From assembly GCA_938024025.1 (NCBI GenBank), contig CALJBY010000118.1:1-9622 (forward strand): a DNA stretch of 9,622 nt. The letters run 5' to 3'. The stretch is from an uncultured bacterium (GTDB lineage: Bacteria > Desulfobacterota > WTBG01). The position numbers and the translations under genes are program-made. The notes under the pieces are model-generated. The model saw only the letters and a list, made by a program, of their open reading frames with translations. It was not told the origin of the DNA and did no database searches. Positions 1 to 6,257 of this stretch are shown here, in pieces (the first letter of the stretch is position 1; every line of letters starts with the position of its first letter).

Positions 1-906
1 CCGGTCGGCTGTTCACTGATTGCGGAGATTAAAAGCGGGACCTATAAGGGCACTCAATCGGAAGGACCTGAATATGAGTCAACGGTCATGCTTGGTTCTA
101 ATCTTGGTATTGCAGATCTCGACACCATCATTGCGGCAAACTACCTCTGCGATGAATACGGTCTTGACACTATATCCGCCGGTAATGTGATTGGGTTTGT
201 TATGGAATGCTACGAAAAAGGTTTACTAACCGATACTGACATGGGTGGCATTAAACCAACCTGGGGAAACGGTGAAGCGCTCCTCTCTCTTCTCGAACTG
301 ATTGCCAAAAAGGAAGGAATCGGCGCACGACTTGCACAGGGTGTTGCCCGCCTCTCAAAAGAAATTCCCGGTTCCGAGACATTCGCCATGCATGTCAAAG
401 GTCTTGAGCTGGCGGCCTATGATCCGAGGGGTGTATTTGGACAGGGTCTCTCCTATGCTATTGCTCCCCGTGGTGGAGAACATGGCAGGGGGGGATACAT
501 GATTGTTGAGTTTTTTATGCCTGATGTAGACCTCTATACCCACGAGGGAAAGGCGGAACGGGCAACCCAGATGGCCGAGGATGCTGCCATGTATGATTTG
601 TCCTGCCTGTGCAGTTTCAATTTCGTCCCCATACCATTAATACCCGCATTGATTACTGCCGTAACCGGCAAGGAATATACCGATGAAAGCCTTCGGGAAA
701 CTACTCGACGGGTTATCACCTTAGAGAGGAAATTTAACATTCGTGAAGGGTTAAGCCGAAAAGATGATACCCTGCCCCCGCGGTTACTGAATGAACCCTT
801 ACCCGAGGGCATGGCCGAAGGGAAAAAAGTCGAGGGACTGGATCTGATGCTTGATGATTACTATGCTCTACGGGGCTGGGATAAAAACGGTGTTCCACTG
901 AATTGA
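1..906 (+). CDS. Aldehyde:ferredoxin oxidoreductase family protein, C-terminal part (5' end outside window)
   Basis: The frame is open from base 1, so the start lies upstream of the window; 301 residues are visible up to the TGA stop at 904-906. Members of this family oxidise aldehydes, or reduce activated acids, at a tungsto- or molybdo-bispterin site and pass electrons through a [4Fe-4S] cluster to ferredoxin in the cytoplasm. The window opens with PVGCS, which matches the end of the CxxCPxGC cluster-binding motif. Typical family blocks follow: CDEYGLDTISAGNVIGF (about residues 50-66), HVKGLELAAYDPRG with GQGLSYA (about 131-153), and SCLCSF (about 201-206), the region of the fourth cluster cysteine. 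The C-terminus, LDDYYALRGWDKNGVPLN, is also typical. A gap of 54 bases separates it from the downstream SDR, so an operon is likely. The substrate cannot be told. The protein is distinct from the AOR paralogue at the right edge. Confidence 0.93.
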   Translation, partial: PVGCSLIAEIKSGTYKGTQSEGPEYESTVMLGSNLGIADLDTIIAANYLCDEYGLDTISAGNVIGFVMECYEKGLLTDTDMGGIKPTWGNGEALLSLLELIAKKEGIGARLAQGVARLSKEIPGSETFAMHVKGLELAAYDPRGVFGQGLSYAIAPRGGEHGRGGYMIVEFFMPDVDLYTHEGKAERATQMAEDAAMYDLSCLCSFNFVPIPLIPALITAVTGKEYTDESLRETTRRVITLERKFNIREGLSRKDDTLPPRLLNEPLPEGMAEGKKVEGLDLMLDDYYALRGWDKNGVPLN

Positions 907-946
907 ACCCCTAATGTTCTTACCGAAATCCATAACATTTAAGAGT

Positions 947-953
947 AAAGGAG
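947..953 (+). promoter_or_regulatory. Ribosome binding site choosing the SDR start at 961
   Basis: AAAGGAG lies 1 nt before the ATG at 955 but 7 nt before the ATG at 961. The second spacing is the normal one, so translation most likely begins at 961 and not at the upstream ATG. Confidence 0.65.
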
Positions 954-960
954 CATGAAA

Positions 961-1767
961 ATGTCAGAGCTGTGTAAACGATTTGTAGATAAACATGTCA
1001 TCATAACCGGTGCGGGAAGTGGCATCGGAGAGGGCATTGCCCGTCGTTTTGCGTCTGAAGGTGCCCGTGTGACCGTTGCCGACATTGACAAGGAGGGTGG
1101 TGAGCATGTCGCATCAGAACTGAAGGGAACAGGTGCTGAAGCACACTATCTCCCAGTGGATGTAACCAGCGAAGAATCCAGCAAGGAACTTGTTGCAAAG
1201 GCGGTGGAAGCCTTTGGACCGCTCCATGTTGCTGTTTCCAACGCCGGTATTTCGGAGACCGAATCCTCTGCCTTAGAGATCTCGTCTGAGCAGTGGGACA
1301 AGGTGTTTGCAGTGAACACCAGGGGTTCGTTTATGTTTTCCAGGGTCTGTGCCAATAATATGATGGAAAATGAGATTAAAGGATCGATTATCATCACCTC
1401 ATCCATCATGGGACGCTCTTCAAAAAGTATGACGGGAGCCTACGCTGCTTCAAAATCTGCAGCTATCATGTTTACCAAAACGCTGGCCAAGGCGGTGGCC
1501 CCAATGGGCATACGGGTAAACAGTCTGGCCCCGGGTATGGTTAAAACTAACCTGTATCGATCTGTTGAAAGTGAAATGATGATGGAAAAGGACAGCTTTG
1601 TCCCCTGGATCATCGAACAGTGTATCGAAAGCGGTCAAATCTTAATTCCCCGCATAGGTACTCCTGAGGATATGGCGGGAGCAGTTTCCTTTCTCGCGTC
1701 AGACGATGCCTCTTATATAACTGCCCAGGTCCTCTGTGTAGACGGTGGACTGGATTGGTGCTGGTAA
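961..1767 (+). CDS. Short-chain dehydrogenase/reductase (SDR), classical type
   Basis: This is a classical SDR of 268 residues from the ATG at 961, a usual length; starting at 955 adds two residues. Numbered from 955, the sequence shows the cofactor motif TGAGSGIG (18-25), an aspartate at the end of strand two (D43, favouring NAD(H) over NADP(H)), SNAG (95-98), the structural Asn121, and the catalytic set Ser150, Tyr163 and Lys167 (YAASK). The C-terminus has the usual SFLASDDASYITAQVLCVDGG pattern split across the last 30 residues. Such enzymes interconvert alcohols with ketones or aldehydes in the cytoplasm. It follows the AOR gene on the same strand, which suggests a linked aldehyde or alcohol conversion, but this is inference. 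The FabG-like similarity is generic and the substrate cannot be named. Confidence 0.94.
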   Translation: MSELCKRFVDKHVIITGAGSGIGEGIARRFASEGARVTVADIDKEGGEHVASELKGTGAEAHYLPVDVTSEESSKELVAKAVEAFGPLHVAVSNAGISETESSALEISSEQWDKVFAVNTRGSFMFSRVCANNMMENEIKGSIIITSSIMGRSSKSMTGAYAASKSAAIMFTKTLAKAVAPMGIRVNSLAPGMVKTNLYRSVESEMMMEKDSFVPWIIEQCIESGQILIPRIGTPEDMAGAVSFLASDDASYITAQVLCVDGGLDWCW

Positions 1768-1791
1768 GCGTTTTTTAACCGTACCTGCTAC

Positions 1792-1824
1792 AAAGCCCCT
1801 CATGAGGTTTACGGAGGGGCTTTT
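1792..1824 (+). terminator. Rho-independent terminator after the SDR gene, possibly bidirectional
   Basis: The arms AAAGCCCCTC (1792-1801) and GAGGGGCTTT (1814-1823) pair perfectly over 10 bp around a 12-nt loop, and a T run follows on the + strand. It lies 24 bases after the SDR stop. It also lies 18 bases beyond the stop of the convergent PilZ gene. On the minus strand the T run is short, so termination there would be weaker. Confidence 0.85.
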
Positions 1825-1841
1825 ACCGTTTTCCTTTTCTA

Positions 1842-2153
1842 CTACATTTTTTCCGGTGTAGCCTTCTTTCTCCCCCTATCAATGTGGAACCACTCTATCC
1901 CGCCAACAAAATGTTCGGCCGAGTGTTCAATCCACCGCAGCACTCCTTTAACCATAACAGTCGATGATTCCTGGGGCACACGAACTTTTAGGTGAATAAT
2001 TGATCCAGTAATAATTCTTTCAGATGTATAAAATGTAACACCCATCCCTTTACGGCTCACTTCCGTGATGAGACAATCTTCCCATCCCCTTTTTCCAAAA
2101 AATTGCGCTTTCTGTGGCAAGATGTTTCTTGCACTTTTTCTTCTTTCAGCCAT
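1842..2153 (-). CDS. Small PilZ-domain protein
   Basis: This 103-residue protein is a stand-alone PilZ domain, the common bacterial receptor fold for cyclic di-GMP. The N-terminal basic motif RRKSAR gives the RxxxR ligand pattern (R5, R9). The second motif, normally (D/N)xSxxG, appears as EVSRKG (E31, S33, G36), so the first position carries Glu. It is followed by the beta-barrel segment GMGVTFYT and a C-terminal HFVGGIEW. There is no signal peptide or membrane segment, so it should be cytoplasmic. It begins 24 bases after the stop of the exported protein gene upstream, which makes co-transcription likely. No clear Shine-Dalgarno sequence precedes the ATG, and no other in-frame ATG, GTG or TTG exists between it and the preceding stop, so translation may be coupled. 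The role is unknown; c-di-GMP binding is inferred from the motif. Confidence 0.85.
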   Translation of the reverse strand: MAERRKSARNILPQKAQFFGKRGWEDCLITEVSRKGMGVTFYTSERIITGSIIHLKVRVPQESSTVMVKGVLRWIEHSAEHFVGGIEWFHIDRGRKKATPEKM

Positions 2154-2177
2154 GGATGGTGCAGATGTATTGGATCT

Positions 2178-3236
2178 TTAGTTTGCCTTCTGATCGTGAA
2201 AGGTGTTACGAAGCAGGCCTAACCATGAGGTAACGTGTGAACGCAAACCTTTCGAGATGAGCACTCGTTTAACCGTATTAACATCCATATCAAATCGCAA
2301 ACGGTCAAGGTAAAGGAGGTAGAAGGATGGTTCTGTACTTTCAGGAGATGCAGTAACGAGATCCATGATCTGTAAACGGGCTTGAAAATAGTGAGAAGCA
2401 TAGATTTGCTTAACTGCAATCATATGAGTAGAACTTTCATCCTGTCCCTTTTCGTAAATGGCTGCCTGGTTAATGGTGAAGGTTGGGCGCTGTCCAAAGT
2501 CTTCCAGTGACCAGAAGAAAAAGTCCTCGACTCCTTTTGGGGGAGGTCGTGAAAATTCTTTCAGATAGTTCATGAGGACGGGATGAGAACGATAGAGGTA
2601 TGTCCCTTGAGAAAACAGCGATTCAAACCCCTCGGTAAGGGTCATCGGCTTCTCTTTGTCAGCATAGACCATCAGGGTGGCATTACCCTTTTCAGCATAG
2701 GTACGCACGTAATTTACACTCATTTTGCGAAAGAGTTCCTGCGCACTATCCGCAGCGTGCTTTGCCGACCAGTCAATTTCCTGAAGCCGCTGCAATGTTT
2801 CTGCAGGAAATTTAACCTTGCATTTTCCTATCCTGCATCGAGCCATTTCTTCAAAATCACTCTCCGGCAACTGCAAGGTTGAAAGATCTTCCGTCTTTGG
2901 TGGGTCACTGAAGATACCGATCTGGTGCAATTTATCGTTCTTCATAAAGCGGTCAATCTGCCGGAATCGTGAAATAAATACGTCCTGTGGTACATCCATC
3001 CGCACGATCGCAAAGACGGCAATTTCACGTGGTTCATCATGCATAGCTATCTGTTTTACAACAACTTCACGATTACATTCGTTAATATCCTTTTGTGATA
3101 AACCGATTTTCCTTTGCAGAAATTCCTGTAGATCAGCCGGCATTGTTTGCGCACACGCTTTGTATGCATTCCAACTGAGAAGCATACAAAAGGTAACAAA
3201 CACCATGAATGGTGTAAGGAGTATAGTGCTCCTCAT
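2178..3236 (-). CDS. Exported protein of unrecognised family
   Basis: I do not recognise this family. From the ATG at 3236 the protein has 352 residues and begins with a good signal peptide: MRST, a hydrophobic core (ILLTPFMVFVTFCMLL), then a likely signal peptidase I site after KACA before QTMPADL. The mature part is soluble and mixed alpha/beta, with a compact two-cysteine motif CRIGKC about 115 residues into the mature chain and a further Cys in INECNRE near its start. An upstream in-frame ATG at 3284 would add 16 residues before the signal peptide. It has no well-placed ribosome binding site, whereas GGAAAG lies 3 nt before 3236. The gene lies 68 bases after the selenoprotein/cytochrome gene and 24 bases before the PilZ gene, all on one strand, so it may share an operon and a cell-envelope role. 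Confidence 0.75.
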   Translation of the reverse strand: MRSTILLTPFMVFVTFCMLLSWNAYKACAQTMPADLQEFLQRKIGLSQKDINECNREVVVKQIAMHDEPREIAVFAIVRMDVPQDVFISRFRQIDRFMKNDKLHQIGIFSDPPKTEDLSTLQLPESDFEEMARCRIGKCKVKFPAETLQRLQEIDWSAKHAADSAQELFRKMSVNYVRTYAEKGNATLMVYADKEKPMTLTEGFESLFSQGTYLYRSHPVLMNYLKEFSRPPPKGVEDFFFWSLEDFGQRPTFTINQAAIYEKGQDESSTHMIAVKQIYASHYFQARLQIMDLVTASPESTEPSFYLLYLDRLRFDMDVNTVKRVLISKGLRSHVTSWLGLLRNTFHDQKAN

Positions 3237-3304
3237 GTGCTTTCCAGAACTGTCCTTCTGTATCCCGAGGGCGATGGGGTACATGATTGTCGTTTCAGTC
3301 TTTC

Positions 3305-4666
3305 CTAGTGTATGATTTTAAGGTAATCGGTGGGATAATCAAACTGCGGACTTCTCTCCGGTGTGTGACAGGGTAAGCATGTAGCTGGGGAAGTAGGCCC
3401 GTAGGGAACATTTTCAGTGGTAGCATGGTCCCCTCCCGCACCGTGGCACATCTCACACTGGACGCCCTCCATCTCAGGAGTGAGATCGGGCATGATGAAA
3501 CCACCGGTATATGAGAACCCCGTTGTGTGACAGGGAATACATTCCGGATTATAATCCTGGCTTTCCAGGGTAAGGGCGGTAAAGGCACGGGCATGGGCAG
3601 TAGAAAGCCACTGATCGGTTTGCTGCCGGTGACAGTTCCTGCATGCGGCATAGCCCGTAAAAAAGCCACCCTCAACCGGATCTTTTTGTTCTTTATTCAG
3701 CAGCGCTTCCTTCTGTTCCTCCAAACAGGTATAGTACGCATTGAGCACTGATTGGACATCCTGCTGGTTATCATCAATGGTGTCATCCAACGTGATTAAG
3801 GTTCCTTCAGCAGTTCTTAAAAGGTTATCGCTACCAAGGGTGAGAGTTAGATTGCCGATGTTCTGTCCTTCGTATCCTGCCTGCACGACAAAGACACCGT
3901 CTACCTGCTCCGGCTCTCCAGTCATACCCAAACCATTGGTACAGACCATGAGATCTATGCCCGCTGTGTTCTGTGCAAGAGAACGGCACCGTTGATACCG
4001 CACGTCCGCAAGGACAACAAGTATATCTACCTCGTCCCTCATTGCTGCAACAGCTGCATTGAGGGCAGTCTCTTCATCAATCACGGTAACCATTCTATCA
4101 TTAATCTGGTTAGATGACAGGATCGTTTCTTCGTGCTCTTTTGCAACTATTCCCGTAATACCCACTTTATACAGGTCAAATTCAATAATCTTGTGGGGTA
4201 CGGTTATAGGTTCACCCGTATCTTCATACACTATATTCGCACTTACGGTAGGCAGAGCAATGGATTGGGAGGAATCACAGATGAACGCACCCCCCTGGAG
4301 AAAGCTGTCACCATAGTTAAGCTCATGACTTCCAAGATTTATAGCATCATAGGACATCATTTTCATGGCCTTTACTGCCACTTCTCCCTTCAACTGGCCC
4401 TGGAGGCCGGCATCACCGAAAACACTTCCCGCATCGAGAACAAGCACATTCCCGTCCTCTGCCAGGACCGATCGAATAAAGGTAGCTCTCCGAGCCACGC
4501 CACCGAGGGGATTTTCCGCTCACCCGCATGGTTCAATTTTACCGAGCACATCACCGGTGTAGAGTATGGTAAGCTTCTCATAAGGCCCCAGCACACATGA
4601 AGGCTGGGAACAAAACAATGCAAGCACAGGAATAAGCATGAGAAGATACTTAATCAAAAAGTTCAC
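3305..4666 (-). CDS. Exported metallophosphoesterase-like/tetraheme cytochrome c fusion, probable selenoprotein (UGA at residue 49)
   Basis: The full reading frame is 453 residues from a GTG at 4666 (or 460 from the ATG at 4687), read through a TGA at 4520-4522. A signal peptide (MNFLIKYLLMLIPVLALF) precedes a 5'-nucleotidase-like N-terminal domain: LTILYTGDVLGKIEPCG, then the TGA, then AENPLGGVARRA. Metal-binding positions look degenerate: TGDVL in place of a DxH motif, VLDAGSVF, and GSHELNYG in place of GNHE. Phosphatase activity is therefore doubtful. The C-terminal quarter has four heme c sites, CRNCH, CIPCH, CEMCH and CLPCH (about residues 342-346, 376-380, 404-408, 430-434), in a cytochrome c554-like arrangement, so it should be heme-loaded outside the cytoplasm. 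In related proteins the motif is, as I recall, EPCGC; the TGA replaces the second Cys. I read it as selenocysteine. If it were a true stop, the downstream 397 codons would lack export and hemes could not attach. Confidence 0.85.
4481..4504 (-). promoter_or_regulatory. Candidate bacterial SECIS hairpin
   Basis: On the minus strand GGUGGC (4504-4499) pairs with GCUACC (4486-4481), five Watson-Crick pairs plus one G-U, around the 12-nt loop GUGGCUCGGAGA. An inner GCUC/GAGC pairing with a GGA loop is an alternative. The loop starts 21 nt after the UGA and begins with G, which fits the published general rules for bacterial SECIS elements (short spacing, G among the first loop bases). The stem is short, so this alone proves little. 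Confidence 0.45.
4520..4522 (-). other. In-frame UGA, probable selenocysteine codon
   Basis: The codon order around the site is Cys-Gly-UGA-Ala-Glu-Asn-Pro-Leu-Gly-Gly. The frame is the same on both sides with no shift, the upstream part encodes the signal peptide, and the downstream part encodes the heme domain. A single UGA in place of a family cysteine is the classic mark of selenocysteine. TGA is also the normal stop of both AOR genes here, so general UGA reassignment does not explain it. Confidence 0.75.
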
Positions 4667-4678
4667 GGTTGCGTCAGT

Positions 4679-4684
4679 CTCCTT
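4679..4684 (-). promoter_or_regulatory. Ribosome binding site candidate for the cytochrome fusion
   Basis: AAGGAG lies 12 nt before the GTG at 4664-4666 and overlaps the codons just after the ATG at 4687. No Shine-Dalgarno sequence precedes that ATG. The GTG start also gives a cleaner signal peptide without the acidic KETD segment, so I prefer it, though the 12-nt spacing is slightly long. Confidence 0.4.
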
Positions 4685-4708
4685 CATTTGAGATATCTAG
4701 TGTCGCGT

Positions 4709-4739
4709 ATCATATATTAGTGGACCTAAAATTAAGGTC
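4709..4739 (-). promoter_or_regulatory. Possible promoter and operator upstream of the cytochrome operon
   Basis: On the minus strand a TATGAT hexamer (4714-4709) could be a -10 box; no convincing -35 box sits at 17 nt. Just upstream is an imperfect palindrome, GACCTTAATTTTAGGTC (4739-4723), with 5-bp perfect outer arms, which could be an operator. This is pattern only and tentative. Confidence 0.25.
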
Positions 4740-4784
4740 ATTGTACCCCAAGGGCACTTCCTCAGGACGACTACATCATCCTTC

Positions 4785-4889
4785 AGGGCGCGAGCCCGAA
4801 GGGCGTGGCAATCTCATTTTTAAGGATTGTTAATGATAGTCTGAGGCATTTTTATGAGATTGCTTCGTCGCAATGCTCCTCGCAATGAC
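4785..4889. repeat. Palindromic intergenic repeat of the GTCATTGCGAGGAGC...GCAATCTC type
   Basis: GCAATCTCAT (4808-4817) and ATGAGATTGC (4854-4863) form a perfect 10-bp inverted repeat over a 36-nt spacer. The right end reads, on the minus strand, GTCATTGCGAGGAGC followed by GACGAAGCAATCTCAT, a pattern I recall as a widespread dispersed repeat in many bacterial genomes. TCGCAATG occurs twice (4868-4875, 4880-4887), and a small GCCC/GGGC hairpin sits at 4794-4804. It lies in the 346-base non-coding stretch 4688-5033. Confidence 0.55.
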
Positions 4890-4985
4890 AATTAAACGCT
4901 CAGATGAGTATAGGAAATTACTATACAAGACACTAGAGCCTATTTTTGACATTTCGCCAGGAGCACATTCATGCGCGATACATTC

Positions 4986-5000
4986 GCGGCTTAAAGCCGC
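4986..5000. repeat. Short perfect palindrome in the intergenic region
   Basis: GCGGCTT and AAGCCGC form a perfect 7-bp inverted repeat around a single A, in the setting CATTC-palindrome-TCCTACC. This resembles a common dispersed intergenic palindrome. It lies 33 bases beyond the stop of the propeller gene. There is no T run, so it is not a typical terminator. The rest of 4688-5033 shows no gene. Confidence 0.5.
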
Positions 5001-5033
5001 TCCTACCATAACTCTATCTGCACCACTGCACTC

Positions 5034-6176
5034 TTATTCCGGACACCATCCCAGAACAGTATCAATGAGGGATCTGAAAATCCCCTCCAATCCATCATTG
5101 TACCCGATAACTTTTACCATAAGAGGGCTCAGGGAATAATATGCATTAATTGCTAGCCGCCCCCCTAAAGTCTTCGCGAGTCTCTTATCCCGGAAATGAC
5201 GCATGAGGGTAACCTCTTCTGAGGGCTGACCGTAAAGATTTTTTATGAGGCAGGTGTCGTCAACGGCATCATCAGTGTAGTGCAATATGGTTCCCTGTCC
5301 ACCTACCGCATAAATGTTAGTGTCAGAACTACCCCAAACGCCATAGAGATCTACATCGGTACCGCTTGCCAGAGCAGACCAGTTAACCCCGTCATAGTGA
5401 AGCATGGTACCGGTCTCACCGACAGCATACACATCTGTTGCCGAACTTCCCCAGACGCCGAGAAGCCCTGCACTGGTTCCACTTTGCATTGCGGACCAGG
5501 TTATCCCATCATAGTGAAGAACGGTGCCGGTCTCTCCCACCGCATAAATATCTGTTGCCGAACTCCCCCAGACACCGTAAAGTCCTGCAGTAGTTCCGCT
5601 TTCCCGCTCTGCCCAGGTTACCCCATCAAAGTTAAGAATGGTACCGCTATCTCCCACCGCGTAGATATCATCATGTCCGCTACCCCAAATCCCTCTCAAT
5701 GTCACTGTGCTGTCATAGTACATATCAGACCAGGTAAAACCATCGTAGTTAATAATGGTAGCGTCATATCCCACTGCATAGACATCAGTTGCTGAAGTTC
5801 CCCATACTCCTTTCAGCCACTTCTCGGTCCCAGATTCCTGGCGCATCCAGGTAGATCCATCAAAGTGAATTATTTGACCACCGAAACAAACCCCGAAAAC
5901 ATCTGACGGCGAACTGCCCCAGATACCCGATAGTCAGGGAGATATAGCTGGGAGGATTAACCAGTTACCCCCCGGATTTCCATCATAGTGAAGATTGGTA
6001 CCCTCTCTCCCCATTGCATAGACATCAGTTGCCGAACTGCCCCATACTGTCCATAAATCGTTGTCGACATCAGCAATATCCTCTGATGTCCATGCTGCAT
6101 ATGAGGTTACGTTGCACACGGGCAAGAGTGCCAGGTTGAGACAAACAACAAGTAAAAGTAGGGTTTTTTTGTCCAT
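5034..6176 (-). pseudogene. Exported seven-repeat (beta-propeller-like) protein with CFI-box-like C-terminus, interrupted by in-frame TGA
   Basis: The whole frame is 380 codons before the TAA, with a TGA at codon 81 (5934-5936) and no shift. It begins with a signal peptide (MDKKTLLLLVVCLNLALLPV, likely cleaved after TSYA). Seven repeats of about 39 residues follow, with the consensus GVWGSSATDVYAVGETGT and LHYDGxTWSxMxSG; seven units suggest a seven-bladed beta-propeller. The last about 72 residues (CLIKNLYGQPSEEV, MRHFRDKRL, INAYYSLSPLM) resemble the CFI-box C-terminal domain, normally CFIATAAYG with REFRD and YYRYSPP, found on exported proteins. The TGA falls at a repeat position that is Trp, Gly, Thr or Asp in other units. 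A one-base change from TGG or GGA explains it better than selenocysteine. Restart at the ATG at 5846 would give an unexported fragment. Readthrough or a sequence error remains possible. Confidence 0.75.
5268..6050 (-). repeat. Coding tandem repeats, seven units of about 117 bp
   Basis: Units start, in transcription order, at 6050, 5927, 5810, 5693, 5576, 5459 and 5342; the first is 41 codons, the next five are exactly 39 codons, and the last is cut at 25. Each opens with (G/T)(V/I)WG(S/T). The units starting at 5576 and 5459 are the most alike, differing at only 2 of the first 24 residues, which suggests recent duplication or gene conversion. Confidence 0.85.
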
Positions 6177-6185
6177 AGTACTGTT

Positions 6186-6190
6186 CCTCC
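6186..6190 (-). promoter_or_regulatory. Ribosome binding site of the propeller gene
   Basis: GGAGG on the minus strand lies 9 nt before the ATG at 6174-6176 and supports that start in front of the signal peptide. Upstream, a perfect 12-bp palindrome TAGTATATACTA (6220-6231) contains possible -10 hexamers (TATACT, TATAGT), but no good -35 box is visible. Confidence 0.6.
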
Positions 6191-6257
6191 ATTGGGGTTA
6201 TGAGTGTTAAAAAACTCTGTAGTATATACTATAGCACATGGCGTTTTGCACGTCTAC

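Noticed and set aside
2818..3315. A 165-residue plus-strand reading frame
   Set aside because: It lies opposite the exported protein gene, which has a signal peptide and operon context. The plus-strand translation has no domain, no ribosome binding site and odd composition.
3305..4498. A 397-residue protein starting at the GTG at 4498
   Set aside because: It would lack a signal peptide although it carries four CXXCH heme sites, would start inside the conserved GGVARRA block, and has no ribosome binding site. The upstream codons continue the family sequence in the same frame.
4390..4623. A 77-residue minus-strand reading frame across the UGA site (possible frameshift explanation)
   Set aside because: It is in another frame and has no family similarity. 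The phosphoesterase-like sequence stays in a single frame on both sides of the TGA.
4986..5000. Terminator of the propeller gene
   Set aside because: The palindrome is perfect, but it is not followed by a T run on the minus strand.
4873..5139. An 88-residue plus-strand reading frame in the intergenic gap
   Set aside because: It runs through the palindromic repeats and into the 3' end of the propeller gene and shows no recognisable protein feature.
5934..5936. Second in-frame TGA read as selenocysteine
   Set aside because: The position aligns with Trp, Gly, Thr or Asp in other repeats, not Cys. The hairpin after it (AUCUG/CAGAU) is also roughly present in other repeat units that have no TGA, so it comes from the coding repeat.
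5268..6050. Regularly spaced repeats as a CRISPR array
   Set aside because: The period is exactly 117 bp in frame, the repeats code for a conserved protein motif, and the intervening sequence is also conserved.
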